A DNA stretch of 64,000 nucleotides from UBA8401 sp041665525 (GTDB lineage Bacteria > Bacteroidota > Ignavibacteria > UBA10030 > UBA8401): contig JBAYIS010000016.1 of the NCBI GenBank assembly GCA_041665525.1, positions 5,679 through 69,678 of the forward strand, read 5' to 3'. Under the pieces are notes generated by a model. That model saw only the letters and a list, made by a program, of their open reading frames with translations. It did not search any database and was not told where the DNA came from. Below are positions 40,008 through 49,601 of the stretch, piece by piece (the first letter of the stretch is position 1; each line of letters begins with the position of its first letter). The position numbers and the translations under genes were made by a program.

Positions 40008-42386
40008 ATGCAAGTAGCGCGTAGGTTGTACCTCACCATTTTTCTTCTCATTGCAATTGCTGTTCCGGCATTCACAGCCAATCCCTGGAACGGCAAGGTT
40101 GTCTTACAAGCATTTTGGTGGGATTATACAAATAACAATTATCCGAATGGCTGGTATAACTATCTTGCAGACCTTGCTCCCCGGCTGCGGGGACTTGGGA
40201 TAGATGCAGTATGGATTCCTCCGACGATTAAAAACGGGGGAACAAACAGTGTCGGATATTCTCCGTTCGATCAGTACGATCTTGGCGACAAATATCAAAA
40301 GGGAAATGTGAAAACCCGTCTGGGGACGAAGGATGAATATCTGCGAATGGTGGCGGTGATGCATGCAAACGGGATCGATGTCATTCAGGATATCGTATTG
40401 AATCATATGAACAACGCAGGGTCAACGAACGGCTCGGGCGGGCAGGATCCCGCTGCGGCCAACGGTGACGGAAATCTCTACAAGAACTTTCGATATACAT
40501 CGTATGCAACTCCCGCTACGACAGATTCTGCTGCCGATTATTTGGCGCGCTCCGGCCGGTGGCCGAAAAACTGGCAGAACTTTCATGCGAATCCTGCCCA
40601 TAATAGTTTAACCGGCGATTGGAATGTGAATTGGTTTGGTCCCGATATCTGTTACTATTCCGGTGCGTATGGACAAAGTTCCAATGCAACATACAATCCG
40701 ATACAATCCTCCAATTACATGCGCACCAATACACGCAACTGGCTGATCTGGTATAAGAAGCAAACAGGATTCGACGGAGTGCGCATCGATGCAGCAAAAC
40801 ATTTTCCCTGGTGGGCAACGCAGGATTTTCTGCACAATCTGAAATATGAAGCGGGCTGGGCAAGCGGCGGAGCGAACATGTTCGCCGTCGGCGAAATCGT
40901 CGGCAGCGGCGCAGATCAGGATGCATGGATCAATAATGTCCGGTATAGCAACGGCGGATCGGAAGATATGGTGGGAACATTTGATTTTGGTCTGCGGCAG
41001 GAATTGCGAAATATGATCGGTTCCGGCGGCGGATATAATCTGGCGAACATTCCTGGATCGCAGCAGGGAAACCGATACCGCACTGTTCCGTTCGTGAACA
41101 ATCATGATACCTTCCGACCGATCAAGGATGCTAATGGAAATTATATCGGCTGGGATTCAGGCAACGAACTCGGCGGAGGACATATCGACCCATCCGACGG
41201 ACGCATTCAGGCGGCGTATGCCATTGCATGTGCAGTGGATGGATCACCGCAAATCTTTTTTGAAGACCTCTTCAACATCGGCACCACGTCGAAACGATAC
41301 ACTCATCTTCCTACCAGTACCACGAATCTTCCGGAGCGAGATGCGATCAAGAATATTATTTGGTGCCACCAAAAATTAGACTTCAAGGCCGGAGCGTACC
41401 ATGTTCGCTATCAGTCGGCAGATTTGCTGATTATTGAACGGAATGCAAAAGCTATTATCGGCGTGAACGATCATTGGACCGATTGGAAAAATGCTTACGT
41501 GCAGACAGGGTTTGCTCCCGGCACGCAGCTGCATGATTATTCCGGTGCAAACTCGAACGATATCTGGGTGGACGGATCCGGTAAAGTGACCATCTGGGTT
41601 CCCCCGTGTAACGGCAGCAACACGCGCCGTGGTTATGCCATCTGGGGGCCAGCCGGTAAATCCGGCGGTTTCAATCCAACACAAAGGACAACAACTCAGG
41701 AATGGGAAATGTCCAACGATCTCGGCGATTCACATGCAAGTTCGCTTCAGCAGGGGGGCGCGCTTCCTGCAGGTTCCACGGCAGAACGGTATTCCGGAAA
41801 AGTATTCAGTGAAGCGAACAAATCCATCACAGTTAATATTTATCCGGATGATATTACCAAGAATGTGACAATCAATCTGTATAATACGGCAGGGACCAAT
41901 GTCAAGACGGTGAGCGGTGTCGGAGATATTACCTTATCTTACACACCAACGGCGACCGGGTTTTACAGAATAAAAATCAAGAACACATCTGCATCGAATC
42001 CTGCACAGACAGTGTATGTAAAAGCAACATACACTTCTCCGAAAGTACCATCCACAGCAAGTTATCCGGCAAAATACGGTGTGTTGGAAAATGAACGTTA
42101 TGGTGAAAATCTGTCCATGCCAATGAAAACTGAATTGTATCAGAATTATCCAAATCCTTTCAATCCAAGTACCGCAATCAGGTTTACTATGGCGGAAGAG
42201 GGAAACGTGTCGATAAAAGTTTATGACATGCTTGGAAAAGAAGTTTCGTCGGTAACGGAAGGATATCGGCCGGCGGGAGTGTACGATGTGGAATGGAATG
42301 CCGGAACAATGGCAAGCGGCATCTATTTCTATATGCTCCGGACAGGAACACACAGCGAGACAAAAAAACTCATGCTGATGAAATAG
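40008..42386 (+). CDS. Secreted GH13 alpha-amylase 1 with T9SS sorting tag
   Basis: A 792-residue exported alpha-amylase. The signal peptide is YLTIFLLIAIAVPAFT; ATG 40008 is chosen over ATG 40002 for its spacing from TGGAGG (39996-40001). The GH13 catalytic residues are the Asp in GFDGVRIDAAKHF, the Glu in FAVGEIVG, and the Asp in FVNNHDTF. A beta-rich C-terminal domain (about 560-690) is followed by the type A sorting domain NYPNPFNPSTAIRFTM ... KKLMLMK. It cleaves alpha-1,4-glucans outside the cell or on its surface. It is the first of two tandem paralogues, each with its own promoter and terminator. Confidence 0.93.
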   Translation: MQVARRLYLTIFLLIAIAVPAFTANPWNGKVVLQAFWWDYTNNNYPNGWYNYLADLAPRLRGLGIDAVWIPPTIKNGGTNSVGYSPFDQYDLGDKYQKGNVKTRLGTKDEYLRMVAVMHANGIDVIQDIVLNHMNNAGSTNGSGGQDPAAANGDGNLYKNFRYTSYATPATTDSAADYLARSGRWPKNWQNFHANPAHNSLTGDWNVNWFGPDICYYSGAYGQSSNATYNPIQSSNYMRTNTRNWLIWYKKQTGFDGVRIDAAKHFPWWATQDFLHNLKYEAGWASGGANMFAVGEIVGSGADQDAWINNVRYSNGGSEDMVGTFDFGLRQELRNMIGSGGGYNLANIPGSQQGNRYRTVPFVNNHDTFRPIKDANGNYIGWDSGNELGGGHIDPSDGRIQAAYAIACAVDGSPQIFFEDLFNIGTTSKRYTHLPTSTTNLPERDAIKNIIWCHQKLDFKAGAYHVRYQSADLLIIERNAKAIIGVNDHWTDWKNAYVQTGFAPGTQLHDYSGANSNDIWVDGSGKVTIWVPPCNGSNTRRGYAIWGPAGKSGGFNPTQRTTTQEWEMSNDLGDSHASSLQQGGALPAGSTAERYSGKVFSEANKSITVNIYPDDITKNVTINLYNTAGTNVKTVSGVGDITLSYTPTATGFYRIKIKNTSASNPAQTVYVKATYTSPKVPSTASYPAKYGVLENERYGENLSMPMKTELYQNYPNPFNPSTAIRFTMAEEGNVSIKVYDMLGKEVSSVTEGYRPAGVYDVEWNAGTMASGIYFYMLRTGTHSETKKLMLMK

Positions 42387-42410
42387 CAACTGTTTTTAAA
42401 ATGGAAAACA

Positions 42411-42437
42411 AAAAGGCGCGGAATCTTCGCGCCTTTT
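42411..42437 (+). terminator. Terminator after amylase 1
   Basis: AAAAGGCGCG (42411-42420) pairs with CGCGCCTTTT (42428-42437), followed by GTTTTT. Confidence 0.9.
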
Positions 42438-42470
42438 GTTTTTCCGCATGCAATTTTTCACTACGTGCTT

Positions 42471-42606
42471 TAAATCATTTCTCCGGGAGAATCTTCCGCG
42501 CAATGAATTTTGTGTGCTCTGAAAAATCTTTGTCTGCTTCCATATCACCATACCAAGATTCTCTGCGATCCTTTCACTCTGTGCAGTGATTGCTTTTGTT
42601 CTTCCA
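42471..42606 (-). pseudogene. Decayed 3' fragment of the 3'-5' exonuclease gene
   Basis: About 100 bases (42471-42570) match the 3' end of the intact exonuclease gene (around 45590-45690) with two single-base gaps, and weaker similarity goes on to about 42606. The minus-strand translation still reads AENLGMV and W as in the intact protein before frameshifting. The rest of the gene is absent. The same fragment-after-amylase order is seen at 45588, so this is a remnant of a tandem duplication that included the amylase and the exonuclease 3' end. Confidence 0.75.
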
Positions 42607-42813
42607 CTCACAAAGCAGATTGCCACGTTGAGGTGCTAATGCGCCACTCCTCGCGATGATACATTTTTTGATTCTCCGTGCATTCTGTGGTGATTGACCT
42701 GATGTGTGAAAAACAGATTTGAGGATCCTGTTTGATAAATAATTGATGTGAGGGTAAAAAAAAAGAGAAATAGCGTCATTACAATTGTTCAATATTTTCC
42801 CGCTTCCATGCTT
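42607..42813. other. Gene-free stretch between the pseudogene fragment and leader copy B
   Basis: No supported coding frame, terminator or repeat was seen. It carries the duplication junction in principle. Confidence 0.4.
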
Positions 42814-42871
42814 TCTTCCACAAAATGCCAATAAAAACCCCTTCCACGGCGAAGAAAATTCTTGCACTTTA
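42814..42871 (+). repeat. Conserved leader block, copy B, in front of amylase 2
   Basis: TTCCACAAAATGCCAATAAAA, CCCCTTCCACGGCGAAG and TTGCACTTTA align with the block at 39871-39926. Confidence 0.7.
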
Positions 42872-42890
42872 CTTTGAGCTTCATTATACT
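42862..42890 (+). promoter_or_regulatory. Sigma70-like promoter of amylase 2
   Basis: TTGCAC (42862-42867), a 17-base spacer, then TATACT (42885-42890). It has the same spacing as the amylase 1 promoter. Confidence 0.7.
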
Positions 42891-42960
42891 CGGAACCCTT
42901 ATTTCCTGCCATCTGTGGCTAAAACATATTCCATCAATTCATTATTGGAGGACCCCCTGT

Positions 42961-45378
42961 ATGTTGTTACGCAGATTCTTTTTTGTTTTTGCAGTATTCG
43001 TTTTGTTGCTCTCACCTGTTCACGCTCAAAATCCTTGGAATGGGAAAGTTGTTTTACAGGGATTCTGGTGGGACTATTGGAATAATAATTACCCAAATTC
43101 TTACGCCGATTATTTGACGGAACTTTCACCGCGTTTACGCGATCTTGGAATTGATATGGTCTGGATCCCTCCGACGTCAAAGAATTCAGGAACAAATTCG
43201 GTCGGTTATTCTCCGTTTGATCCATACGATTTGGGAGATAAATTCCAAAAAGGATCCACCACCACACGTTTTGGTACGAAAGACAAATATCTGCGTGCGG
43301 TTGCGGTGATGCATGCAAACGGGCTGGGAGTAATTCAGGATGTTGTGCTGAACCATCGAACGAATGCAGGTTCTGCAAACAGTGGCACGGGCGGATATGA
43401 TCCCGAACCGAACTATTCTATTCAGAATGAGGGAGGATACAAAACGTTTCGGCACGTATCGTATGCGACGCCTGCTCCGGCGGCCTCCGTTCCGGGAAAC
43501 ACCAACGCGGAAAATCAAACTGAATATTGGCTTCGTTCAGGACGATGGTCGATGAATTACACGAATTTTCATCCGAACATGTGGACGAATACGATGAGCG
43601 GAGATTGGGCACAAGGCGGCTGGGGTCCTGATATAAGCTATGAAGACGGCCGTTCATACGGTCCGGCCTCCAACGTGGTCGGATACAATCCGTCGCAATC
43701 GCTTGACTATAACAGAACGCAGGCAAGAAATTGGATTGTGTGGTTGAAAAAACAGACCGGTGTTGATGGTTTCCGTTGGGATGCCGTAAAACATTTTCCG
43801 TACTATATTCTGCAGGATCTAAGTTATAACGTTAAGTACAATGCCGGTTGGGCAAACGGCGGAGCAACAATGTTCAATGTCGGCGAATGGGTCGGCAGCG
43901 CTTCGCAAATGGATACTTACATTAACGATGTGAAATATTCCAACGGCGGCTCCGAAGATCTGGTTGGGACGTTTGATTTTGCTTTGCGCGAAGGACTTTA
44001 CGGAATTATTACGAGCGGCGGATTCTATAACTTGGGGAATATACCTTCACTACAACAAGGAAACAGATACAGAACAGTTCCGTTTGTCAACAATCACGAC
44101 TCGTTCCGTCCCAATGGCTTTAATGGAAACGGTGATTATACTTCATGGGATACGGGTAATGAACTGGTTCCTCATATCAATCCTGATGACGGCAGGATAC
44201 AGGTTGCATATGCTATCGCCCTGTCGGTGGACGGATCTCCGCAAATCTTCTTTGAAGATCTCTTCGATTTGTCAACGACCACTCGTTTGTCTCACGTACC
44301 AACATCGACGGCGAATCTTCCGGTAAGAGATTACCTGATGAATCTTATCTGGTGTCATCAAAAACTCAATTTCAAAACTGGTGCATATCTTGTCCGCTGG
44401 CAGGCACAAGATGCATTGGTGATAGAACGGTCCGCCAAAGCATTAATAGGCGTGAACGATAGCTGGTCTACTTGGCAGCAGGTTACCGTTCAAACAAACT
44501 TCGGCGCGAATGTGCAACTCCATGACTATTCGGGTGCAAACTCCAATGATATCTGGACCAACGGAAGTGGTCAGGCAACGCTTTGGATTCCGCCATGCGA
44601 TGGTTCTAATATCCGCAGGGGATACTGCGTGTGGGGACCGGCAGGAATATCCGGCGGTTTTGCTCCATCCCAAAAAGTAACCACCCAAGAATGGGAAATG
44701 GCTAACGACCTTGGTGATAAACATGCGTCGTCATTAAAACAGGGAGGGGCTCTTCCGGTAAATTCGCAGGCGTTAAGAGTAGTAGGAAGAATTTTTGCTG
44801 AGTCTGGAAAGTTGATCACTTTGAATTTGTATCAATCAGCAAGCCCGAAGAAAAACGTTGCGATAGTTCTGTATAATGCGGCGGGGACGTCTATCCTGAA
44901 AACAGTTACCGGATCGGCGGATTTGACGTTGACCTATACACCAGCATCGACAAACTATTATACGATAAAGGTGAGGAATAATTCATCAACGAACCCTGCG
45001 CAGAACGTCTGGGTGAAGGCCAATTATACCGCCCCTAAAGTTGTTGCGACAGCAAGTTTCCCGAAAGTAGATGAAGGGGGAGAGGTTGAAGAATCCGCGG
45101 AGCCGGTAATTCCAGTCAAATCGGAATTGATGCAGAATTATCCGAATCCATTCAATCCATCAACCACCATACATTATGCGTTAGCAACAAACAGCGAAGT
45201 ATCGTTGAAGATTTTCGACATCCTCGGGAAAGAAATCGAAACCTTGGTGAGCGGAGAAAAACCTGCCGGTGTGTATGATGTATCCTGGAATGCGAAGAAT
45301 CTACCAAGCGGAATTTACTTCTACACTATTCGCGCAGGAGAGTTCAGCGAAACGAAAAAATTAACCTTAGTAAAGTAG
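42961..45378 (+). CDS. Secreted GH13 alpha-amylase 2 with T9SS sorting tag
   Basis: An 805-residue paralogue of amylase 1. The start is ATG 42961 (TTGGAGG ten bases upstream), which gives the signal peptide LLRRFFFVFAVFVLLLSPVHA. Catalytic sites are GVDGFRWDAVKHF (Asp), FNVGEWVG (Glu) and FVNNHDSF (Asp). Differences from copy 1 at the sites next to the catalytic residues (W for I after R, W for I after E) could change subsite preference. The C-terminus is QNYPNPFNPSTTIHYAL ... KKLTLVK. It probably arose by tandem duplication and has diverged considerably, so specificity may have split. Confidence 0.93.
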   Translation: MLLRRFFFVFAVFVLLLSPVHAQNPWNGKVVLQGFWWDYWNNNYPNSYADYLTELSPRLRDLGIDMVWIPPTSKNSGTNSVGYSPFDPYDLGDKFQKGSTTTRFGTKDKYLRAVAVMHANGLGVIQDVVLNHRTNAGSANSGTGGYDPEPNYSIQNEGGYKTFRHVSYATPAPAASVPGNTNAENQTEYWLRSGRWSMNYTNFHPNMWTNTMSGDWAQGGWGPDISYEDGRSYGPASNVVGYNPSQSLDYNRTQARNWIVWLKKQTGVDGFRWDAVKHFPYYILQDLSYNVKYNAGWANGGATMFNVGEWVGSASQMDTYINDVKYSNGGSEDLVGTFDFALREGLYGIITSGGFYNLGNIPSLQQGNRYRTVPFVNNHDSFRPNGFNGNGDYTSWDTGNELVPHINPDDGRIQVAYAIALSVDGSPQIFFEDLFDLSTTTRLSHVPTSTANLPVRDYLMNLIWCHQKLNFKTGAYLVRWQAQDALVIERSAKALIGVNDSWSTWQQVTVQTNFGANVQLHDYSGANSNDIWTNGSGQATLWIPPCDGSNIRRGYCVWGPAGISGGFAPSQKVTTQEWEMANDLGDKHASSLKQGGALPVNSQALRVVGRIFAESGKLITLNLYQSASPKKNVAIVLYNAAGTSILKTVTGSADLTLTYTPASTNYYTIKVRNNSSTNPAQNVWVKANYTAPKVVATASFPKVDEGGEVEESAEPVIPVKSELMQNYPNPFNPSTTIHYALATNSEVSLKIFDILGKEIETLVSGEKPAGVYDVSWNAKNLPSGIYFYTIRAGEFSETKKLTLVK

Positions 45379-45401
45379 AATCAATAAACAATATGGTAAT
45401 G

Positions 45402-45427
45402 AATGGCGCGGAATGGTCCGCGCCATT
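45402..45427 (+). terminator. Terminator after amylase 2
   Basis: AATGGCGCGGA (45402-45412) pairs with TCCGCGCCATT (45417-45427), followed by TATTTTTG. Confidence 0.9.
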
Positions 45428-45587
45428 TATTTTTGCGGAAGTTCTTCGCATTGTGATTTACAGCAATATATTTCGAGTAGAATATTTTGCTCTGTTTCTT
45501 TGTGTAAAGTTGTAAAATATGCACGGCATTCCGACTGTCCCACCATTGTATTTTCTATGCTTCCCATGTGCCTCTGTGTTACCGCAT

Positions 45588-46352
45588 TTAATAGATCTCT
45601 CCGTTCAGAATTTTCCGCGCAATGAATTTTGTGTGCTCCGAAAAATCCTTATCCAGCATCCACTTCACCATGCCGAGATTTTCCGCTACCGGCAGTCCCT
45701 TGTTTTTCCCGAACATGAAGATGATCTCCCCTTTTTTATCGCGCGAGAACTTCCGGTCATAATCCAGAAAATCGTTCTCCTGATAAAACATTTCGTGAAG
45801 CGCATTTGTCGTTGGTTCGAGGTCGGAATATTTTTCCAGCTGGCCGTTCAACACTTTTATAGTGGCCTCCACATCCGCTTCGGCGGAGTGGGCGTTGACA
45901 ATCTCCTCGTTCGCGTAGAATTTTAACGCGGCGGCGAGATTTCGAGGTTCTTTCTTGAAGTAAATGGATAAGGAATCGATCACTTTCACTTTCTCGAACG
46001 GATTCTCCCCGAGCCCCGCACGCAGCAATTCTTCCACCAGCAGCGGAATATCGAACTTTGCAATATTGTATCCCGCCAGGTCGCATCCGGAAAAGAATGC
46101 GGCGATCTCCTTCGCCTTTTCCCGGAATGTTGGTTCGTTCTTCACCATTTCATCCGTGATGCCGTGGATCTCCGTGGACGATGGCGGGATCGGCATCTCG
46201 GGATAGAACCGCTGCAACAGCATCGAGCGGGATTTGTCCGGCTGGACCTTGATGGCGCAAAGCTCAATGATCTTATCCTTGGATATGCTGATGCCGGTGG
46301 ATTCAATATCAAAAAATATAAGAGGCCGCTGTAGTTGAAGAGAGTCGAGCAT
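45588..46352 (-). CDS. DEDDh 3'-5' exonuclease, DNA polymerase III epsilon-like
   Basis: A 254-residue nuclease. ExoI FFDIESTGI (Asp, Glu) lies at residues 18-26, ExoII at AGYNIAKFDIPLL (Asp near 100), and ExoIII at NAHSAEADVEAT (His, Asp near 160): the four acidic residues and His of the DEDDh group. A C-terminal extension of about 70 residues (KKGEIIFMFGKNKGLP ... FIARKIL) is the part that was duplicated and decayed between the amylases. It may be a proofreading subunit or a stand-alone repair/RNA exonuclease. Confidence 0.9.
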   Translation of the reverse strand: MLDSLQLQRPLIFFDIESTGISISKDKIIELCAIKVQPDKSRSMLLQRFYPEMPIPPSSTEIHGITDEMVKNEPTFREKAKEIAAFFSGCDLAGYNIAKFDIPLLVEELLRAGLGENPFEKVKVIDSLSIYFKKEPRNLAAALKFYANEEIVNAHSAEADVEATIKVLNGQLEKYSDLEPTTNALHEMFYQENDFLDYDRKFSRDKKGEIIFMFGKNKGLPVAENLGMVKWMLDKDFSEHTKFIARKILNGEIY

Positions 46353-46608
46353 AAGGATATAGTTCTATTTTACAATAAATTATTTTTCCGCAGTTCTCGC
46401 AGAAACAGCTTTGGTATTGAAATGCGCTATGAGCGGTGCCATTTCAAGATACTGATACAAGCATCGGGATGCAAAAACGAATCAGTTTCACTCCATCCGG
46501 AAGCGAGAGAATATCATGCCTTTTCTTCTCAATTGGGTCTAATGCCCCGCCGCTTGTCCGCCACGAAGTATCGCTTCGGGAAGGATCACTGTGTGGCGGC
46601 GAGGATGT

Positions 46609-47214
46609 TTATTCCGGTCGACGCAACGCAATTCCCGCAGCGGCAAGTTTCGCTTCCGCCTCCTGCTCAATCAACACGCGAAGTTGATCCATTGCCGGAT
46701 CGAATGCCGTATATGCACGGCGTGAATAAATAAGTTCATACTCCACAGGGATCCAGGTATTGATGTCGGCTTCGTTATGCTGAATCTGTACCTCGAGTTT
46801 ATCCAAAGCATTAGCGACCTTTGCCTCGTACGTTTCCTGCGCTTCAAACTCATACCATAGTCGGTAAAATTCTACGCCCAGATCATCCCCCAATTGCTTC
46901 CGGACGGAGTCGATAGCCTTTTTTTCCCGTTCTTCTTTTTGCCTCTTTAATAGATCGTTTCCGACCATGAGTGGAACCGGGGTATCTCCTGCTTCAATCT
47001 CTACAATATCATGAATGATAATCATTTTCAGCAATTTCTCAAAATTGACTTTTTTGTCCAGTTTTGAAAACAGCAAAATTGCCATCAATGACATGCGCCA
47101 GGTATGTTCTGCAACGCTTTCCTGTCTTCCAGATGAAGTAAAACTATGGCGGAGTTCATTTTTCAGCTTTTCTGCTGAATGAATAAAGGTATATATCTCG
47201 GACACGGTTGTCAT
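46609..47214 (-). CDS. HD-domain hydrolase, YfbR/5'-nucleotidase-like
   Basis: A 201-residue metal-dependent phosphohydrolase. Metal ligands are visible as His in VAEHTWRMS (about 36), HD in MIIIHDIVEIEAGD (about 68), and Asp in NALDKLEVQIQHNEAD (about 137). Helical spacing and length match the HD-type deoxynucleotidase/YfbR relatives. Cytosolic. A 256-base gap (46353-46608) follows it before the exonuclease gene, with no gene in it and only a loose CCGCCAC/GTGGCGG hairpin. Substrate unknown. Confidence 0.85.
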   Translation of the reverse strand: MTTVSEIYTFIHSAEKLKNELRHSFTSSGRQESVAEHTWRMSLMAILLFSKLDKKVNFEKLLKMIIIHDIVEIEAGDTPVPLMVGNDLLKRQKEEREKKAIDSVRKQLGDDLGVEFYRLWYEFEAQETYEAKVANALDKLEVQIQHNEADINTWIPVEYELIYSRRAYTAFDPAMDQLRVLIEQEAEAKLAAAGIALRRPE

Positions 47215-47319
47215 GAATATCTCGGTACGATTGTTGAATAATTATAATCTAAAAGTATAAAAATTTCGTCGTAATTGTGAAAAAACTTCTTACACAATAG
47301 AATATTCGAGGTATTCATC

Positions 47320-49557
47320 ATGTTCATGCTAGGGACTTTTTCCATTTATCTTTCACTCTTCGCTGCAGTGATGTCGATACTGAGCTACATTCGGGCGACC
47401 AACGGCGACAAGAAAAAAATTGCGATCGGCCGGATCGGATTATATTTCAGCGCCATCGGAATATTTCTCGCATCGGTTCTGCTGATGACCGACATCCTTC
47501 AGCATAATTTTGAGAATGCGTACGTCTGGAGTTACAGTTCGCGTGATCTTTCCATCGGATTGCTAATGTCCACATTCTGGGCAGGGCAGGAAGGAAGTTT
47601 CCTGTTCTGGACTTTCTGTTCCGCGGTATTGAGTCTCTTCCTGCTGTCTTATACGCAGAAGCGGAAACTGGAAGAATACGTACTGCCCGTTTTCCTTGGC
47701 GTGCAGGCGTTTCTGGTAATCTTGCTGATCGCAAAATCTCCATTCAAAACAATCTTCGAACAGTTTCCCGGCGAACTTGCTCCGGGACAGATACCGCAAG
47801 ACGGCCGCGGATTGAATCCGTTGCTGCAGAATTTCTGGATGGTGATCCATCCGCCGGTACTCTTTATAGGATTTGCAGCTACGGCGATCCCGTTCAGTTT
47901 TGCCATTGCAGCGTTGTGGAGGAAAGAATATCATGCCTGGTTGAACAGTGCATTCCCCTGGGTGTTATTCACCGGATTGTCGCTCGGTGCGGGACTGATG
48001 CTCGGTGCATATTGGGCATACGGTGTATTGGGTTGGGGCGGCTATTGGGGATGGGATCCTGTTGAAAATTCATCATTGATTCCATGGATAGTTTCTATGG
48101 CGCTGCTGCATACGATGTTGGCGCAGGCACGGACGGGCAATTTGGTTCGTACGAATTTCGTTTTTGCGATTCTCGCTTTTGTTCTGGTGATTTATTCCAC
48201 CTTTCTAACGCGCAGCGGAATTCTCGGCGAATCGTCGGTTCACTCCTTTACCGATCCCGGAACAATCGTGTACGGACTATTGGTGCTCTTTCTGTCCGGA
48301 GTTATCGTGCTTGGATTCGGATTCCTCCTGCTTCGACGGAAGGAATTGAAAGCAATTGCACATCCGATGCACTGGCTTACCCGTGAATTTGCGCTTGCGC
48401 TCGGTTCCTTTGTGCTGCTGGCCAGTGCCGTTATTGTCTTTTTTGGTACGAGTCTGCCGATTGTTTCCGCCTCGCAAGTCGATCCGTCGTTCTATAACAA
48501 GATGCATGTGCCCATCGCTATTCTGATGACTTTACTCATCGGCTACAGCCTGCTGGTGCGGTGGGAACAGGAAGACGGAATGTTCTTGAAGGAAAAATCG
48601 TGGAAAGCGCTGCTGGCATCGTTGGTCGGAACGGTTGTGATCGGGCTTTTCAGCGCGTGGGAGGTGATGTATCTGCTCTTCATCTTCTCCGCACTTTTCT
48701 CCTTCTTCGTCAATCTCGAGATTACTTACTTGACCATCCGCGGCGATTTTCGATTGCTGGGAGGAAAGATCACGCATATGGGATTGGCAATTTTCCTGAT
48801 TGGTGCGATTGTTTCGGGAGTATTCAATGAACAAAAAAGCGCCGCACTGGAACTCGGCACACCTCAAAATATTTTTGGATACACGGTGACATACACCGGA
48901 AAACATATTGTTGAAGGAAACAAGACAGCATTCAATGTTCAGATCGAAAAGGAAGGGAGTGTATCCGTCCTCGTGCCAATGATGTTCGAAACACAAAGTT
49001 CGGGAACGATGCGCAATCCGGATATCAAATCCTATCTGACACACGACGTGTATATCACTCCGTCTGGAGTGGAGGAGAATGCGGTGGATGAACATGGCCG
49101 CGTCACCCTGTTCAAGGGGGAGAGCGTGAAGATTGGATCGGCGACGGTAACATTTTCGGCATTCGATATGGGGGGACATAATGCACAGGGAACAAAGGGC
49201 GGAACAAAGGTTGGCGCAAAACTGGAAATCACAACTGCTGCCGGTTCGGAAACGATAATTCCCTACGTTCTTTATGACGGCGGAGAGCCGAAATACTTTG
49301 GTGCTTCGTCAAAATTACTTTCCAGTGAAATTGAATTCCTTGCGATGAGTATCGGCGGTATGGGAGAAGGGCGTTCGGCAATTCAGATTGGCGTGAAACA
49401 TGTGTCGGGCATTCCGCTGATTGGGAAAAAAGAGGTGTTGGTGGTGGATGCGAGCGTCAAACCTTTTATCAGCCTTGTGTGGTTTGGTACGTTGTTGGTG
49501 ATGACGGGTTTTGTACTGGCGATAGTACGCCGCAAACGTGCGGATGTTGTTTCCTGA
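47320..49557 (+). CDS. ccmF: Heme lyase CcmF/NrfE-type cytochrome c biogenesis protein
   Basis: A 745-residue membrane protein with about 14 helices. The WWD heme-handling motif is clear (WGGYWGWDPVENSSLIPW, near residue 245), with conserved histidines in MVIHPPVL and HTMLAQAR. A periplasmic soluble part is in the C-terminal third (about 515-715). CcmF attaches heme to CxxCH motifs of exported apocytochromes, so it is needed for NrfH and NrfA encoded 14 kb away; the CxxCK site of NrfA usually needs a dedicated lyase. It is divergent from the HD gene. Other ccm genes are not in the window. Confidence 0.9.
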   Translation: MFMLGTFSIYLSLFAAVMSILSYIRATNGDKKKIAIGRIGLYFSAIGIFLASVLLMTDILQHNFENAYVWSYSSRDLSIGLLMSTFWAGQEGSFLFWTFCSAVLSLFLLSYTQKRKLEEYVLPVFLGVQAFLVILLIAKSPFKTIFEQFPGELAPGQIPQDGRGLNPLLQNFWMVIHPPVLFIGFAATAIPFSFAIAALWRKEYHAWLNSAFPWVLFTGLSLGAGLMLGAYWAYGVLGWGGYWGWDPVENSSLIPWIVSMALLHTMLAQARTGNLVRTNFVFAILAFVLVIYSTFLTRSGILGESSVHSFTDPGTIVYGLLVLFLSGVIVLGFGFLLLRRKELKAIAHPMHWLTREFALALGSFVLLASAVIVFFGTSLPIVSASQVDPSFYNKMHVPIAILMTLLIGYSLLVRWEQEDGMFLKEKSWKALLASLVGTVVIGLFSAWEVMYLLFIFSALFSFFVNLEITYLTIRGDFRLLGGKITHMGLAIFLIGAIVSGVFNEQKSAALELGTPQNIFGYTVTYTGKHIVEGNKTAFNVQIEKEGSVSVLVPMMFETQSSGTMRNPDIKSYLTHDVYITPSGVEENAVDEHGRVTLFKGESVKIGSATVTFSAFDMGGHNAQGTKGGTKVGAKLEITTAAGSETIIPYVLYDGGEPKYFGASSKLLSSEIEFLAMSIGGMGEGRSAIQIGVKHVSGIPLIGKKEVLVVDASVKPFISLVWFGTLLVMTGFVLAIVRRKRADVVS

Positions 49558-49601
49558 ACAGAGTATGCGCGTACGGACCGGCATGAAACCGGTTCGGCAT
49601 G

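Noticed and set aside
46335..46733. 132-codon plus frame between the exonuclease and HD genes
   Set aside because: It overlaps the HD gene on the opposite strand and shows no protein-like pattern.
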